A stretch of 44,455 bases of DNA from Bacteroidales bacterium (GTDB lineage Bacteria > Bacteroidota > Bacteroidia > Bacteroidales > UBA932), in contig JAGCYC010000001.1 of the NCBI GenBank assembly GCA_017961015.1, positions 1 to 44,455 on the forward strand. The letters run 5' to 3'. This document shows positions 8,161 through 15,396 of the stretch, piece after piece. How positions within the stretch are numbered: position 1 is the stretch's first letter; each line of letters begins with the position of its first letter. Position numbers and translations under genes: made by a program. The notes under the pieces are model-generated. The model worked only from the letters and a program-made list of their open reading frames with translations, did no database searches and was not told the origin of the DNA.

Positions 8161-8298
8161 TCATTCAAAATCGTTGTCGTTAAGAGGGGGATTGGTGCCG
8201 ACGCCTTCGTTACCGTCGCCGCTGAGACAAAGGGGGCCGGAATGAACCGTGAAAACAATCACGGCCGGGCTTTCATAGGATAATCTGAGCTGTTCCAT
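8161..8298 (-). CDS. Small 45-residue ORF upstream of the LRR lipoprotein
   Basis: The ORF encodes a 45-residue peptide beginning MEQLRLSYESPAVIVFTV, with a Gly/Asn/Asp-rich second half ending NPPLNDNDFE. Short ORFs of this style (a hydrophobic beta-like stretch, then a Ser/Gly/Asn-rich tail) often precede surface-lipoprotein genes in Bacteroidales. Its stop overlaps an in-frame ATG of the LRR gene by ATGA, implying translational coupling. A good promoter lies 38 bp upstream. Function is unknown. It has no signal peptide, and could be a leader or regulatory peptide. Confidence 0.6.
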   Translation of the reverse strand: MEQLRLSYESPAVIVFTVHSGPLCLSGDGNEGVGTNPPLNDNDFE

Positions 8299-8335
8299 AT
8301 GCGCCTGTTTTGGGATTGAATACTAAGCATATATG

Positions 8336-8366
8336 CAAAGTTATTCATTATTATCCAAAAAACAAA
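8336..8366 (-). promoter_or_regulatory. Promoter of small ORF and LRR gene
   Basis: On the minus strand TTTG (8363-8366), a 19-nt spacer and TAACTTTG (8336-8343) match the Bacteroidetes vegetative promoter well. It lies 37 bp before the small ORF's ATG. Confidence 0.7.
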
Positions 8367-8397
8367 CGCCGGATATGGATTAGGACGGTCTACTTCC

Positions 8398-8973
8398 TTA
8401 CTTGAAACTCTCGCCGAGGACTATGCGGCGGAGGTTGCAGCCGGCGTAGTTGCCCAGGACGATGACGGGGTAGTACCAGAGGACGTCCCAGCTGCAGGCT
8501 TTGGCAGCCACAAGGTAAACGACGTCGGCGATGCTGTGGTAGAAGCCGCAGAGGATGAACAGGGGCACGCCGAAAAGGACGGGCAGCACGTTCTTGCTGC
8601 TGCGGTACAGCCACACGGCCAGGTCGATGATAAGGCCGCAGCCAACGGCCCTCAGGAAACTGCGCCAGGGACCCTGGGCCAGCCTTCCGGCCACTACGGT
8701 CTGGGCGCGCTGCACGGGCTCACCACCTATAGACAGCACCAGCAGGCCAAGGAGCACGCAGCCAATCACGTTGAACAGCCATATCATTGCCAGCGAGCCG
8801 GTTTCCCTTAGGGGCATAACCCCCGCACGTCCGGTGTAGAGGGGAGTGCCGGAGAGCACTACTCCGATGAGACCGAATGCGAAGATAATGGCGCCCGGAA
8901 TGCCTCCGAGAGCCAGGAAACCATAGGCGCCCAGGCCTATCAGGATACCTGCGAGTAAGGACTGTCTGTTCAT
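8398..8973 (-). CDS. Formate/nitrite transporter (FNT) family channel, short form
   Basis: A 191-residue membrane protein with about six hydrophobic segments. FNT proteins form pentameric channels for formate, nitrite or hydrosulfide. The key region CGFYHSIAD near residue 140 carries the central pore histidine in the usual GxxHSxAN/D context, and a later GNYAGCNL resembles the conserved GN...GG segment. It is shorter than FocA (about 280), with compact loops. Its ATG overlaps the upstream isomerase-like gene's stop (8970-8973), so it is the last gene of that operon. The substrate cannot be told. Confidence 0.8.
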   Translation of the reverse strand: MNRQSLLAGILIGLGAYGFLALGGIPGAIIFAFGLIGVVLSGTPLYTGRAGVMPLRETGSLAMIWLFNVIGCVLLGLLVLSIGGEPVQRAQTVVAGRLAQGPWRSFLRAVGCGLIIDLAVWLYRSSKNVLPVLFGVPLFILCGFYHSIADVVYLVAAKACSWDVLWYYPVIVLGNYAGCNLRRIVLGESFK

Positions 8974-10178
8974 ATTATGCTTGTAAGGAATTCTTCCAGG
9001 AGGGCTTTATGCGCTCCCGGGATAACTATGTGATGATTGCCCACCGGATCGGTGAGGAAGTACCTGGCCTGTTCAGGCTTAAGTCTTACCAGGATCTGGG
9101 TGCGGCAGAGATTGTCTTCGTACTGGTTGCGGACAAGTTCCCCTTCGGCTACGAAATACCGGCCCAGGTCTCCTGAAACTTTGAATATGGTTACCGGACC
9201 TTCCGGGAACTCCCCGTGTATGCCCACGCCTATGCCCGATTCGAAGTGGGTGTCGTAGCAGATGCTGGTAGGGATGTTCATGGGGATGGTGCAGTGGGCC
9301 AGGAGCACTTCGCCGCTTTCCGTGTCTATCCTTGAGGGATTTGCCTGGAAGCCGGTGCAGCCGGTAAGCTCTTTGGCGAGCATCATACTCAGAAGTGCAG
9401 GGACGTCGCCTTCGCAGGAGGACGGTATGCCCTGGGCATTAAGCCTGGACAGGGCGAGGCAGCCGGTATTGCCTACCGAGGTGAGAAGGTCGAAGCACCT
9501 GAGTGTGAGGGCGCTCAGCCTGTATTCGTCCTTGATTGCCTCCAGGGCTTTGTATATGCGTTCCGCGCCGGGGAAGGAGGCGCTGATATCCGTTTTCATC
9601 GGCAGACCATCTGGAACCGGACCCTCCGGAAGGGCCTCGATCTTTTCCTGAAGTTTGCCGATAGGTACCTCCACCAGCGTGGCTCCGAGCTTTTCCTTTA
9701 TGGCATCGGCATCGGGAAGGCTGGCGATGAGCCAGTCGGAGGGTTTCCCCACCAGGCCGATACGCCCGCCCTTCAGGGCCTCCCGCGCAAGGGCCACCTT
9801 TGCGAGCCTGTCAATCCTGCAGCGCAGCTGCTCCGGCTTTCCGTGGAGGATTTCACCGGGGATGCCCTGCTGCCGGAGGTAGCTCAGAATCTCGATTGAA
9901 GCTGCCAGGGAATTGCTTTTTCCGGAGGTGAGGAGGTACAGTTTCCCCGTTCCGGCGGCAAGAATCCCGGGAAGGAGCTGGCGGAAGATGCCCTCGGCCC
10001 CGCCGGTGCGTATGTAGATAAGGCTCAGGGGATGGCTGCCGAAGCTGTCGAAACCGGCTCCGGGAAAGTCGAAGCCGCCTTCCGGGAATATGCTGGAAAG
10101 GAAAGCGTCAGACAGTCCGGCGACTGCCTTTTCGTCGTGCAGTCCGGAGGTGATGGTGTAAATGGCAAGAGGATTCAT
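8970..10178 (-). CDS. L-fucose/L-arabinose isomerase-like protein
   Basis: A 402-residue protein that resembles the fucose/arabinose isomerase fold group: a Rossmann-like N-terminal half, then a C-terminal half with candidate metal ligands in SCEGD, LAHCTIP and the closing DPVGNHHIVIPG. Real L-fucose isomerases are about 590 residues, so this is a short divergent relative. It could be a sugar isomerase or a homologue with another role. It starts 3 bp after the Na/Pi-cotransporter stop and overlaps the FNT gene by 4 bp. No fucose or arabinose catabolism genes are nearby, so the substrate is open. Confidence 0.65.
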   Translation of the reverse strand: MNPLAIYTITSGLHDEKAVAGLSDAFLSSIFPEGGFDFPGAGFDSFGSHPLSLIYIRTGGAEGIFRQLLPGILAAGTGKLYLLTSGKSNSLAASIEILSYLRQQGIPGEILHGKPEQLRCRIDRLAKVALAREALKGGRIGLVGKPSDWLIASLPDADAIKEKLGATLVEVPIGKLQEKIEALPEGPVPDGLPMKTDISASFPGAERIYKALEAIKDEYRLSALTLRCFDLLTSVGNTGCLALSRLNAQGIPSSCEGDVPALLSMMLAKELTGCTGFQANPSRIDTESGEVLLAHCTIPMNIPTSICYDTHFESGIGVGIHGEFPEGPVTIFKVSGDLGRYFVAEGELVRNQYEDNLCRTQILVRLKPEQARYFLTDPVGNHHIVIPGAHKALLEEFLTSII

Positions 10179-10181
10179 ATC

Positions 10182-12131
10182 CTATTCAAAGTAGTAGCCG
10201 TAGCCGGCCTTGGTGCGGATATGGTCGGCGCGGGGACCAAGCTTGGAACGGATGTGGCGTATGCTCACGTCCACGGTCCTTTCACTTGCGGCAGAGTCCT
10301 TGGGCCATACCAGCTCCAGGAGTTCCTCGGACGAGAAAATGCGTCCCGGGTTGGACGAGAGCAGGCTCAGGAGTTCGAATTCATTCTTTTCCAGGTCCAG
10401 GGGCTGGCCGTCCAGGCTGGCGCGCTTGGCGACGGTATCTATCTGCAGGGCGCTGCTTTCGGGGACATTGTCGCGCTTACCCATCTTGGCCTCGACTACG
10501 TTGATAATATAGTCTCCGAGTTTCTCGCACTCGCGGATGAAGTCGTAGAAGGTAGTGCCCACGGAGTAGCTGTATACACCTTCGTCCACATATTCGGTGT
10601 TGCGGTTGCGGAGGTCGTTGCGCAGGCTGTCTATCCTGTGCTCCAGTTCCACGGAGATATCCGGATCTCCTTCGCCGCGGAGGATTTCTTTCATCTGGTC
10701 AAAGGCTTTGTTCACCAGTTCGAACATTTCCGATATGCCGGCTTCCTGCTCGCCGTTGAACACGGCCTTCTGGCTTATCTTGCGCTCCATTATGCGGGAG
10801 AGGTTGTACAGGCTGTCGCCGATACTCTCCAGTTCGCTCACCTCACGCAGCAGCCCACGCACCTTGCGTTTGGTATCGTCGCTCAGGTGGGCGTTGCCCA
10901 ACTGTGCCAGGTAGGCTCCGATCTCGCTTTCCAGACGGTCGCTCATCTCTTCCATCTCCTTTACGCGGGCGGCCTTCTTGGCAAAGGCTTCGGCCTCTGT
11001 GGTGGCGTAGAGATCCTGGACATCGGCAAGCATCTGATGCATACGATCGGCGAAGAGCTCGGTCTCCTTCTGGGCCTGCAGGACCGCGATTTCAGGGGTC
11101 TTCATTATACCGCTCTGGATGTACATAAGCTTGAAGCCTTCGTCGCTGGGTTTCTGAGGTATGAGCTTGCTCACCAGTTTTTCAATCTGGGGAATGAACC
11201 AGATGAGGACCATCGTATTGGTCACGTTGAACATAGTGTGGAAGGTGGCCAGCACGAAGGACAGGCGTCCGGGAGTTTCGGCAGCGGCCTGGGGATCCAC
11301 TCCGGCGAGGCGGCAGGCGGCGTTCACGAAGGGATAGAAGATGCACAGCACCCACAGTACGCCGAACAGGTTGAACACCAGGTGCGCCAGTGCGGCCCTC
11401 CTTGCCTGGGTATTGGCCGACAGCGCCGCGATATTGGCGGTGACGGTGGTGCCGATATTTTCACCCATCACCAGCGCGATGCCCTGATAGATGGTGAGGA
11501 CTCCGCTGGTGCACAGCACCATCGTTATGGCCATAAGGGCGGCCGATGACTGGGCTATGCTGGTGAGCAGTCCGCCGATCAGGATGAACAGCAGGATGGT
11601 AAGGTAGCTGCCCGAGTCGAAGCCGGCGAAGAAGTTAACCACGCCCTCGTTGTGGGCCAGGTCCATTTCGCGGCCAGTGGCATTCAGGGTGCCCAGGGCG
11701 AAGAACATAAAGGCCAGACCGAAGAGGAAATCACCTACATAACGGCGCTTGTTGGACTGGATGAGCACGACGGCAACCAGGAACACCGGCCACACCAGGG
11801 TGGTGATGTTGAAGGAGAAGCCCGCCGACATAATCCAGGCCGACAGCGTAGTGCCGATATTGGCGCCCATGATCACCGAGATGGCCTGCGCGAGCGAGAG
11901 CAGCGCGGCGTTCACGAACGATACCGTCATCACCGTAGTAGCGGCCGACGACTGTACGGCGACGCATACGAGCATACCGGTAAGGACACCTGTGAAACGA
12001 TTGGTAGTCATTGCCCCCAGGATATGACGCAGGCCGGGACCGGCAATCTTCTGGAGGGCTTCGCTCATCACCTTCATACCGTACATCAGTAGGGCGATGC
12101 AGCCGAGTAGTTTAAATAGGGTTAATATCAT
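10182..12131 (-). CDS. Na/Pi cotransporter-PhoU protein fused to a C-terminal winged helix
   Basis: A 649-residue protein. Residues 1 to about 310 form a Na+/Pi cotransporter (NptA/PF02690-type) membrane domain with two inverted repeats, including QSSAATTVMTVSF and QSSAALMAITMV, and GANIGTT / GENIGTT motifs. Residues of about 345-545 are helical and PhoU-like. Residues of about 561-649 are a full OmpR/PhoB-type DNA-binding domain: NEFELLSLLSSNPGRIFS, then EELLELVW, the recognition-helix segment ERTVDVSIRHIRSKLG, and the wing RTKAGYGYYFE. The reading frame is continuous through the joins. NptA-PhoU proteins normally end after PhoU. All regulatory domains would be cytoplasmic, suggesting a membrane-anchored, phosphate-responsive transcription factor. 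First gene of an operon; the promoter lies 4 nt from its ATG. Confidence 0.9.
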   Translation of the reverse strand: MILTLFKLLGCIALLMYGMKVMSEALQKIAGPGLRHILGAMTTNRFTGVLTGMLVCVAVQSSAATTVMTVSFVNAALLSLAQAISVIMGANIGTTLSAWIMSAGFSFNITTLVWPVFLVAVVLIQSNKRRYVGDFLFGLAFMFFALGTLNATGREMDLAHNEGVVNFFAGFDSGSYLTILLFILIGGLLTSIAQSSAALMAITMVLCTSGVLTIYQGIALVMGENIGTTVTANIAALSANTQARRAALAHLVFNLFGVLWVLCIFYPFVNAACRLAGVDPQAAAETPGRLSFVLATFHTMFNVTNTMVLIWFIPQIEKLVSKLIPQKPSDEGFKLMYIQSGIMKTPEIAVLQAQKETELFADRMHQMLADVQDLYATTEAEAFAKKAARVKEMEEMSDRLESEIGAYLAQLGNAHLSDDTKRKVRGLLREVSELESIGDSLYNLSRIMERKISQKAVFNGEQEAGISEMFELVNKAFDQMKEILRGEGDPDISVELEHRIDSLRNDLRNRNTEYVDEGVYSYSVGTTFYDFIRECEKLGDYIINVVEAKMGKRDNVPESSALQIDTVAKRASLDGQPLDLEKNEFELLSLLSSNPGRIFSSEELLELVWPKDSAASERTVDVSIRHIRSKLGPRADHIRTKAGYGYYFE

Positions 12132-12135
12132 ATCG

Positions 12136-12167
12136 CAAAGATAAGATTTTGTCGGCCATCCTGCAAT
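12136..12167 (-). promoter_or_regulatory. Promoter of the Na/Pi-PhoU-winged helix operon
   Basis: Minus strand: ATTG (12164-12167), a 20-nt spacer, TATCTTTG (12136-12143), then only CGAT before the ATG at 12131. With a Bacteroidetes start site 3-5 nt past the box, the mRNA would be leaderless or nearly so. Confidence 0.65.
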
Positions 12168-12194
12168 AGCCTGTTCCCAAGTTTTTGGAAAAAA

Positions 12195-13451
12195 CTAGCG
12201 GACTGTGGGCAGGTCGGACCAGAGTGTGGTATAGTGGGGCGACTGATGGTCGCGGGACATAAAGATTTCGCCGCTGCCCTGTATGCCCAGTCTTACGGTG
12301 CCGGGGCCGAAACTGGCGTTGAGCGTATCCATGGCGGCATTGAGGCGGGCGTTCCTGGCCGCGGCCTGCGAATCGGCAAAAAGGTTGCCTACGTGGTCCC
12401 TGGCGGGTTCCAGGCGGGAAATCACCACGCCGGCCTTCTTGTAGCCGAAGCCGGGGCGCCAGAGCTCGCGGCAGGCCTGAACGGCCGCTGCTATAATGGC
12501 CCGCTGGTCGTCGGTGCCGTCGGGGAAGGTGACCATCTGGCTGCCGTAAGTCTGGGGTGCGGCGTCCTTGAAGCGGTTGGTAAAGGCAAATACCATAAGC
12601 TCCAGGCAGAGGGAATTCTGGGCACGGAGCTTTCCGGCTGCGGAAGAGGCAAAGTTGGCTACCTGGGTGCAAAGCTGTGAAACGTCGCTCACATCGTGGG
12701 CGAAACTCCTTGACACGCATATGCTCTGCTTGTCTTCCAGCTGGTCCTCGAATTCTATGCAGGGGATGCCGCGGAGCTCCTGCCAGGTCCGGAAACCAGG
12801 AAGGGCGAAGAGCCGGCGAACGGCGTTCTCGTGAAGCCTTGTGAAGTCCCAGGCGCTGCGGACTCCCATATCGGCCAGCTTAGGTATGGAGCGGCGGCCG
12901 ATGCCCCAGACATCCTCGACGGGAAAGTTCCGGAGCACCTTTTCAATATCGGCCGGCTTGTGCATATAGCAGCCGCCCTTCAGCTTGGGGTACTTCTTGC
13001 ACAGCTTTGAGGCTATCTTGGCAAGGGTTTTGGTGGGGGCGACGCCTACCGAGACTGGAATGGAAGTATACTTCCAGCATCGGGCCGACAGCTCCTTCGC
13101 GAAACGGTCGAAATCCCAGTCCAGCCCTCTCAGGTCCAGGAAAGCCTCGTCTATGGAATAGACTTCGACCGAAGGCACGGCCTCGCGCAGGACTGTCTGG
13201 ACGCGGCGCGACATATCGCCGTAAAGCGCAAAATTGGAAGAGAATACAGCCACGCCGTTGCGCTCCACTATGTCACGGATCTTGAACAGGGGATCGCCCA
13301 TTTTGATGCCCAGGGCCTTGGCCTCATTGCTCCTGGCCACTGCACAGCCGTCGTTGTTGGACAGCACTATCACAGGCTTTCCGTTCAGGTCAGGACGGAA
13401 AACCCTTTCGCAGGAAGCGAAAAAATTGTTGCAGTCGGCGAGGGCGAACAT
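12195..13451 (-). CDS. umuC: Y-family DNA polymerase V subunit UmuC
   Basis: A 418-residue error-prone DNA polymerase, almost the length of E. coli UmuC (422). The catalytic carboxylates are in the N-terminal ALADCNNFFASCE and in EVYSIDEAFLDL, with YGDMSRRV between. A helix-hairpin-helix-like segment (VEDVWGIGRRSIPKLADMG) and the C-terminal UmuC/little-finger region follow. It acts in translesion synthesis with UmuD', whose gene lies 6 bp upstream. Confidence 0.95.
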   Translation of the reverse strand: MFALADCNNFFASCERVFRPDLNGKPVIVLSNNDGCAVARSNEAKALGIKMGDPLFKIRDIVERNGVAVFSSNFALYGDMSRRVQTVLREAVPSVEVYSIDEAFLDLRGLDWDFDRFAKELSARCWKYTSIPVSVGVAPTKTLAKIASKLCKKYPKLKGGCYMHKPADIEKVLRNFPVEDVWGIGRRSIPKLADMGVRSAWDFTRLHENAVRRLFALPGFRTWQELRGIPCIEFEDQLEDKQSICVSRSFAHDVSDVSQLCTQVANFASSAAGKLRAQNSLCLELMVFAFTNRFKDAAPQTYGSQMVTFPDGTDDQRAIIAAAVQACRELWRPGFGYKKAGVVISRLEPARDHVGNLFADSQAAARNARLNAAMDTLNASFGPGTVRLGIQGSGEIFMSRDHQSPHYTTLWSDLPTVR

Positions 13452-13457
13452 GCCGTC

Positions 13458-13880
13458 TCAGGCTTTCTTGATTATGTAAGTGACCACTCCCCAGATGAGG
13501 AACTGGTTCTCGGGATGTACTTCTATGGGCCGATACTGGGGATGATCCTGGCTTGCAGGCAGAAGACGGACAACTCCGTCGCCTATCTCCACTATCTTGA
13601 CGGTGTATTCCCCGTCTATGTAGCATACGGCTTTGCAGTGGTTGTAAGGGTCCAGGGCGCGGTCTACGATGAGTATGTCGCCCTCGTCCATATCGGCATC
13701 GACCATCGAGATGCCGTCCACGCGGAAGAAGAAGGTGGATGCCTGATGCCTCACCAGGAGTTTCACCAGGTCCAGTTTTTCCCTTACGCCCTCGGCGGGG
13801 GAGGGAAAACCGGCCTTCACTTCGCCCAGAAGCAGGGATTCAAAGCTGCTGTCCTGAATGGGAAACGGCTCCATCGGCAA
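13458..13880 (-). CDS. umuD: UmuD-type S24 self-cleaving protein
   Basis: A 140-residue S24 peptidase-family protein. The self-cleavage site is the Ala-Gly of VKAGFPSPAEG (about residues 21-31). The catalytic serine is in VDGISMVDADM and the catalytic lysine in EYTVKIVEIG, as in UmuD/LexA. Cleavage yields UmuD', the partner of UmuC. It lies directly upstream of umuC and only 6 bp after a DUF486 gene. I see no clear SOS operator in front of it, so it may be read from further upstream. Confidence 0.93.
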   Translation of the reverse strand: MPMEPFPIQDSSFESLLLGEVKAGFPSPAEGVREKLDLVKLLVRHQASTFFFRVDGISMVDADMDEGDILIVDRALDPYNHCKAVCYIDGEYTVKIVEIGDGVVRLLPASQDHPQYRPIEVHPENQFLIWGVVTYIIKKA

Positions 13881-13886
13881 GACCTC

Positions 13887-14255
13887 CTACTTAAGGAAAA
13901 CGAAAAATACGGCCAGCACCAGGCAGGCGAAAGCCACCAGATGGTTCCACTGGATGGGCTGTCCCTTGAATACGAATATCACTATCACCGAGAAAACGGT
14001 AAGCGAGATGACCTCCTGTATAACTTTGAGCTGCAGAAGGTTGAAGGGGCCGCCGTTGCCGGAAAAGCCTATCCGGTTGGCCGGAACAGTAAGGCAGTAT
14101 TCGAAGAACGCAATGCCCCAGGAGAAGAGAATCACCAGGATGAGCGGCCATCCGTCGGAGATTTTCATCTCGCTCAGTTTCAGGTGGCCGTACCAGGCAA
14201 AAGTCATAAAGACGTTGGACAGCACCAACATCAATATGGTCCAGATTCCGTTCAT
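13887..14255 (-). CDS. DMT superfamily protein, DUF486
   Basis: A 122-residue protein with four hydrophobic helices and the conserved DUF486 features FAWYGHLKL near residue 20, WGIAFFEY and CLTVPANRIG in the centre and LLQLKVIQEVISL afterwards. DUF486 proteins are small multidrug-resistance-like members of the DMT superfamily with no known substrate. It lies between a small ORF and umuD on one strand with short gaps. Confidence 0.85.
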   Translation of the reverse strand: MNGIWTILMLVLSNVFMTFAWYGHLKLSEMKISDGWPLILVILFSWGIAFFEYCLTVPANRIGFSGNGGPFNLLQLKVIQEVISLTVFSVIVIFVFKGQPIQWNHLVAFACLVLAVFFVFLK

Positions 14256-14270
14256 CTTGAAGGCCGATGC

Positions 14271-14522
14271 CTAGTCGCCGTAGGGGTTAGCCTCGTTCCA
14301 TTCGGTCTGCAGATAACCGTGACGGTCTACGCAGTGGTCGTGTATGGTCTGTTTGCGCACGACATCCAGCGAGTTCCACCATACGGTGCAGGCGGGATAC
14401 TGGTACTGGGCCTCAGTTGCGGTGCCGTCGGCCGATGCTTTGCTGATGCCCTTGCGGGCGATTCTTTCTTTGTGGGCCACAGAGAGGGAAGCCCACCAGC
14501 TTTCGAGTTCTTGAAGTTGCAT
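14271..14522 (-). CDS. Small hypothetical protein, 83 residues
   Basis: The frame stays open far upstream through the yccF and tRNA region, but the sensible start is the ATG at 14522, 5 bp after yccF's stop. The 83-residue product is soluble, rich in Trp and His, with two similar WW-containing segments (ELESWWASLSVAHKERIARKG and TVWWNSLDVVRKQTIHDHC), which looks like an internal duplication. I do not recognise a domain. Its position in a run of short-gap genes supports it being real. Confidence 0.65.
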   Translation of the reverse strand: MQLQELESWWASLSVAHKERIARKGISKASADGTATEAQYQYPACTVWWNSLDVVRKQTIHDHCVDRHGYLQTEWNEANPYGD

Positions 14523-14527
14523 ATCTT

Positions 14528-14896
14528 TTATCGTATTTCTTTGCCGAAGGGGAAGATGGATCCTATGGCCATCTTGAAGTGCTGCAGGCCGAAGGGGATG
14601 CCCACGATGGTGATGCAGAAGATAAGGCCGAAGAAAAGATGCAGGGCTGCTATCTCCCACCAGCCGGCCAGGATCCATATCAGGTTCATAACCGTAGAAA
14701 GGCAGCCGGGCTGGTTGGGGCCGTCCACCAGCTCGTGGCCGAAGGGCCACAGGGCGTAGGTGCCTATCTTGAACAGCTGTACGCCGAAGGGTATGCCGAC
14801 TATGGTGATACACATCAGAATGCCCACCAGATAGTACACAAGGGCGATCAGTATGCCGCCCAGCACCAGCCAGAGTATGTTGCCTATTCCGTTCAT
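14528..14896 (-). CDS. yccF: YccF domain-containing inner membrane protein
   Basis: A 122-residue protein with two copies of the YccF (DUF307) repeat, each containing CITIVGIPFG(V/L)Q followed by FK and a PFG motif, at about residues 29-53 and 93-117. E. coli YccF is a four-helix membrane protein of unknown function. A likely promoter is at 14922-14953, back-to-back with the tRNA promoter. Confidence 0.9.
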   Translation of the reverse strand: MNGIGNILWLVLGGILIALVYYLVGILMCITIVGIPFGVQLFKIGTYALWPFGHELVDGPNQPGCLSTVMNLIWILAGWWEIAALHLFFGLIFCITIVGIPFGLQHFKMAIGSIFPFGKEIR

Positions 14897-14921
14897 ATTT
14901 GGTCGTTTTATCAGTAGTCTG

Positions 14922-14976
14922 CAAATTTACAATTTTTTCCCTGCACTTGCAATCTCGGAAAAAATGTTTACCTTTG
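14922..14976. promoter_or_regulatory. Divergent promoters of yccF and tRNA-Ser
   Basis: On the minus strand TAAATTTG (14922-14929) with ATTG (14950-14953) points at yccF. On the plus strand CTTG (14946-14949), a 19-nt spacer and TACCTTTG (14969-14976) point at the tRNA, whose 5' end is 11 nt further on. The two upstream elements touch, so the promoters should exclude each other. Confidence 0.65.
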
Positions 14977-14987
14977 CAGTCCCATAC

Positions 14988-15074
14988 GGTGGGGTGTCCG
15001 AGTGGTTGAAGGAGCCTGCCTCGAAAACAGGTGTACGGGTGACCGTATCGGGGGTTCGAATCCCTTCCCCACCG
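14988..15074 (+). tRNA. tRNA-Ser(CGA)
   Basis: The 87-nt sequence folds as a class II tRNA. The acceptor stem pairs GGTGGGG (14988-14994) with CCCCACC (15067-15073), and the discriminator is G. The anticodon loop CTCGAAA gives anticodon CGA, the long variable arm is TACGG-GTGA-CCGTA, and the T loop is TTCGAAT. The anticodon stem has a C-A mismatch next to the loop. The 3' CCA is not encoded. Confidence 0.92.
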
Positions 15075-15081
15075 CAAAAAG

Positions 15082-15270
15082 GAATGCAGCTGGTCGCAGA
15101 GCGACCGGCTGTTTTTGTCTTTCGGCGGCAGCCAAGCTTGCTTGGATGACGTCGGAAGACAGAAACAGCCGGTGGGCCCGTAGGGCCTACAGCTGCATTC
15201 TATGCTTTGCAAGCCCCCCCCCAGGGATGCCGCGACCCCCGGGCGCGGAATCCCGTAGGTGAGGCTCACC
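15082..15270. other. Highly structured intergenic segment with nested hairpins and a C9 run
   Basis: Right after the tRNA, GAATGCAGCTG (15082-15092) pairs perfectly with CAGCTGCATTC (15190-15200). Inside it, ACCGGCTGTTT (15104-15114) pairs with AAACAGCCGGT (15163-15173) and pairing continues for about 10 more bases, capped by CCAAG-CTTG-CTTGG (15132-15145). A C9 homopolymer follows (15214-15222), then GGGATGCCGCG/CGCGGAATCCC (15224-15254) and the palindrome GGTGAGGCTCACC (15258-15270). It could be a palindromic element, a small RNA or a tRNA-processing/termination structure. No gene is visible. Confidence 0.6.
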
Positions 15271-15273
15271 CGT

Positions 15274-15381
15274 GGTGGCACATAACTATCTGAGTATATG
15301 ACGCTTATGCAATCATCTTATGCACTTAAGAACATAAGGAGATTATGTAAGTTCCTTTATATTAACGAGTTATCTGCCACC
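15274..15381. repeat. Left 108-bp palindromic RAYT end
   Basis: Its ends pair as GGTGGCACATAAC (15274-15286) with GTTATCTGCCACC (15369-15381), one mismatch. The interior contains imperfect pairing centred on CTTATG...CATAAG around 15340. It ends 15 bp from the transposase stop codon. Confidence 0.75.
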
Positions 15382-15396
15382 GCAAAAAGGCGGTTT

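Noticed and set aside
10032-11549. Plus-strand open frame opposite the Na/Pi protein and the isomerase-like gene
   Set aside because: Shadow of the minus-strand genes; low-complexity His/Gly/Ala-rich and crossing two real genes.
14523-15281. Upstream extension of the small 83-residue ORF across yccF and tRNA-Ser
   Set aside because: The frame runs through an obvious gene and a tRNA; the ATG at 14522 gives a sensible start 5 bp after the yccF stop.
15069-15390. CCACCGCAAAAAGG at the tRNA 3' end and again at 15377-15390, possibly an att duplication
   Set aside because: The 14-bp match has no integrase between or beside the copies. The second copy includes the TGCCACC terminus of the RAYT end, so chance similarity plus a common A-run is the simpler reading.
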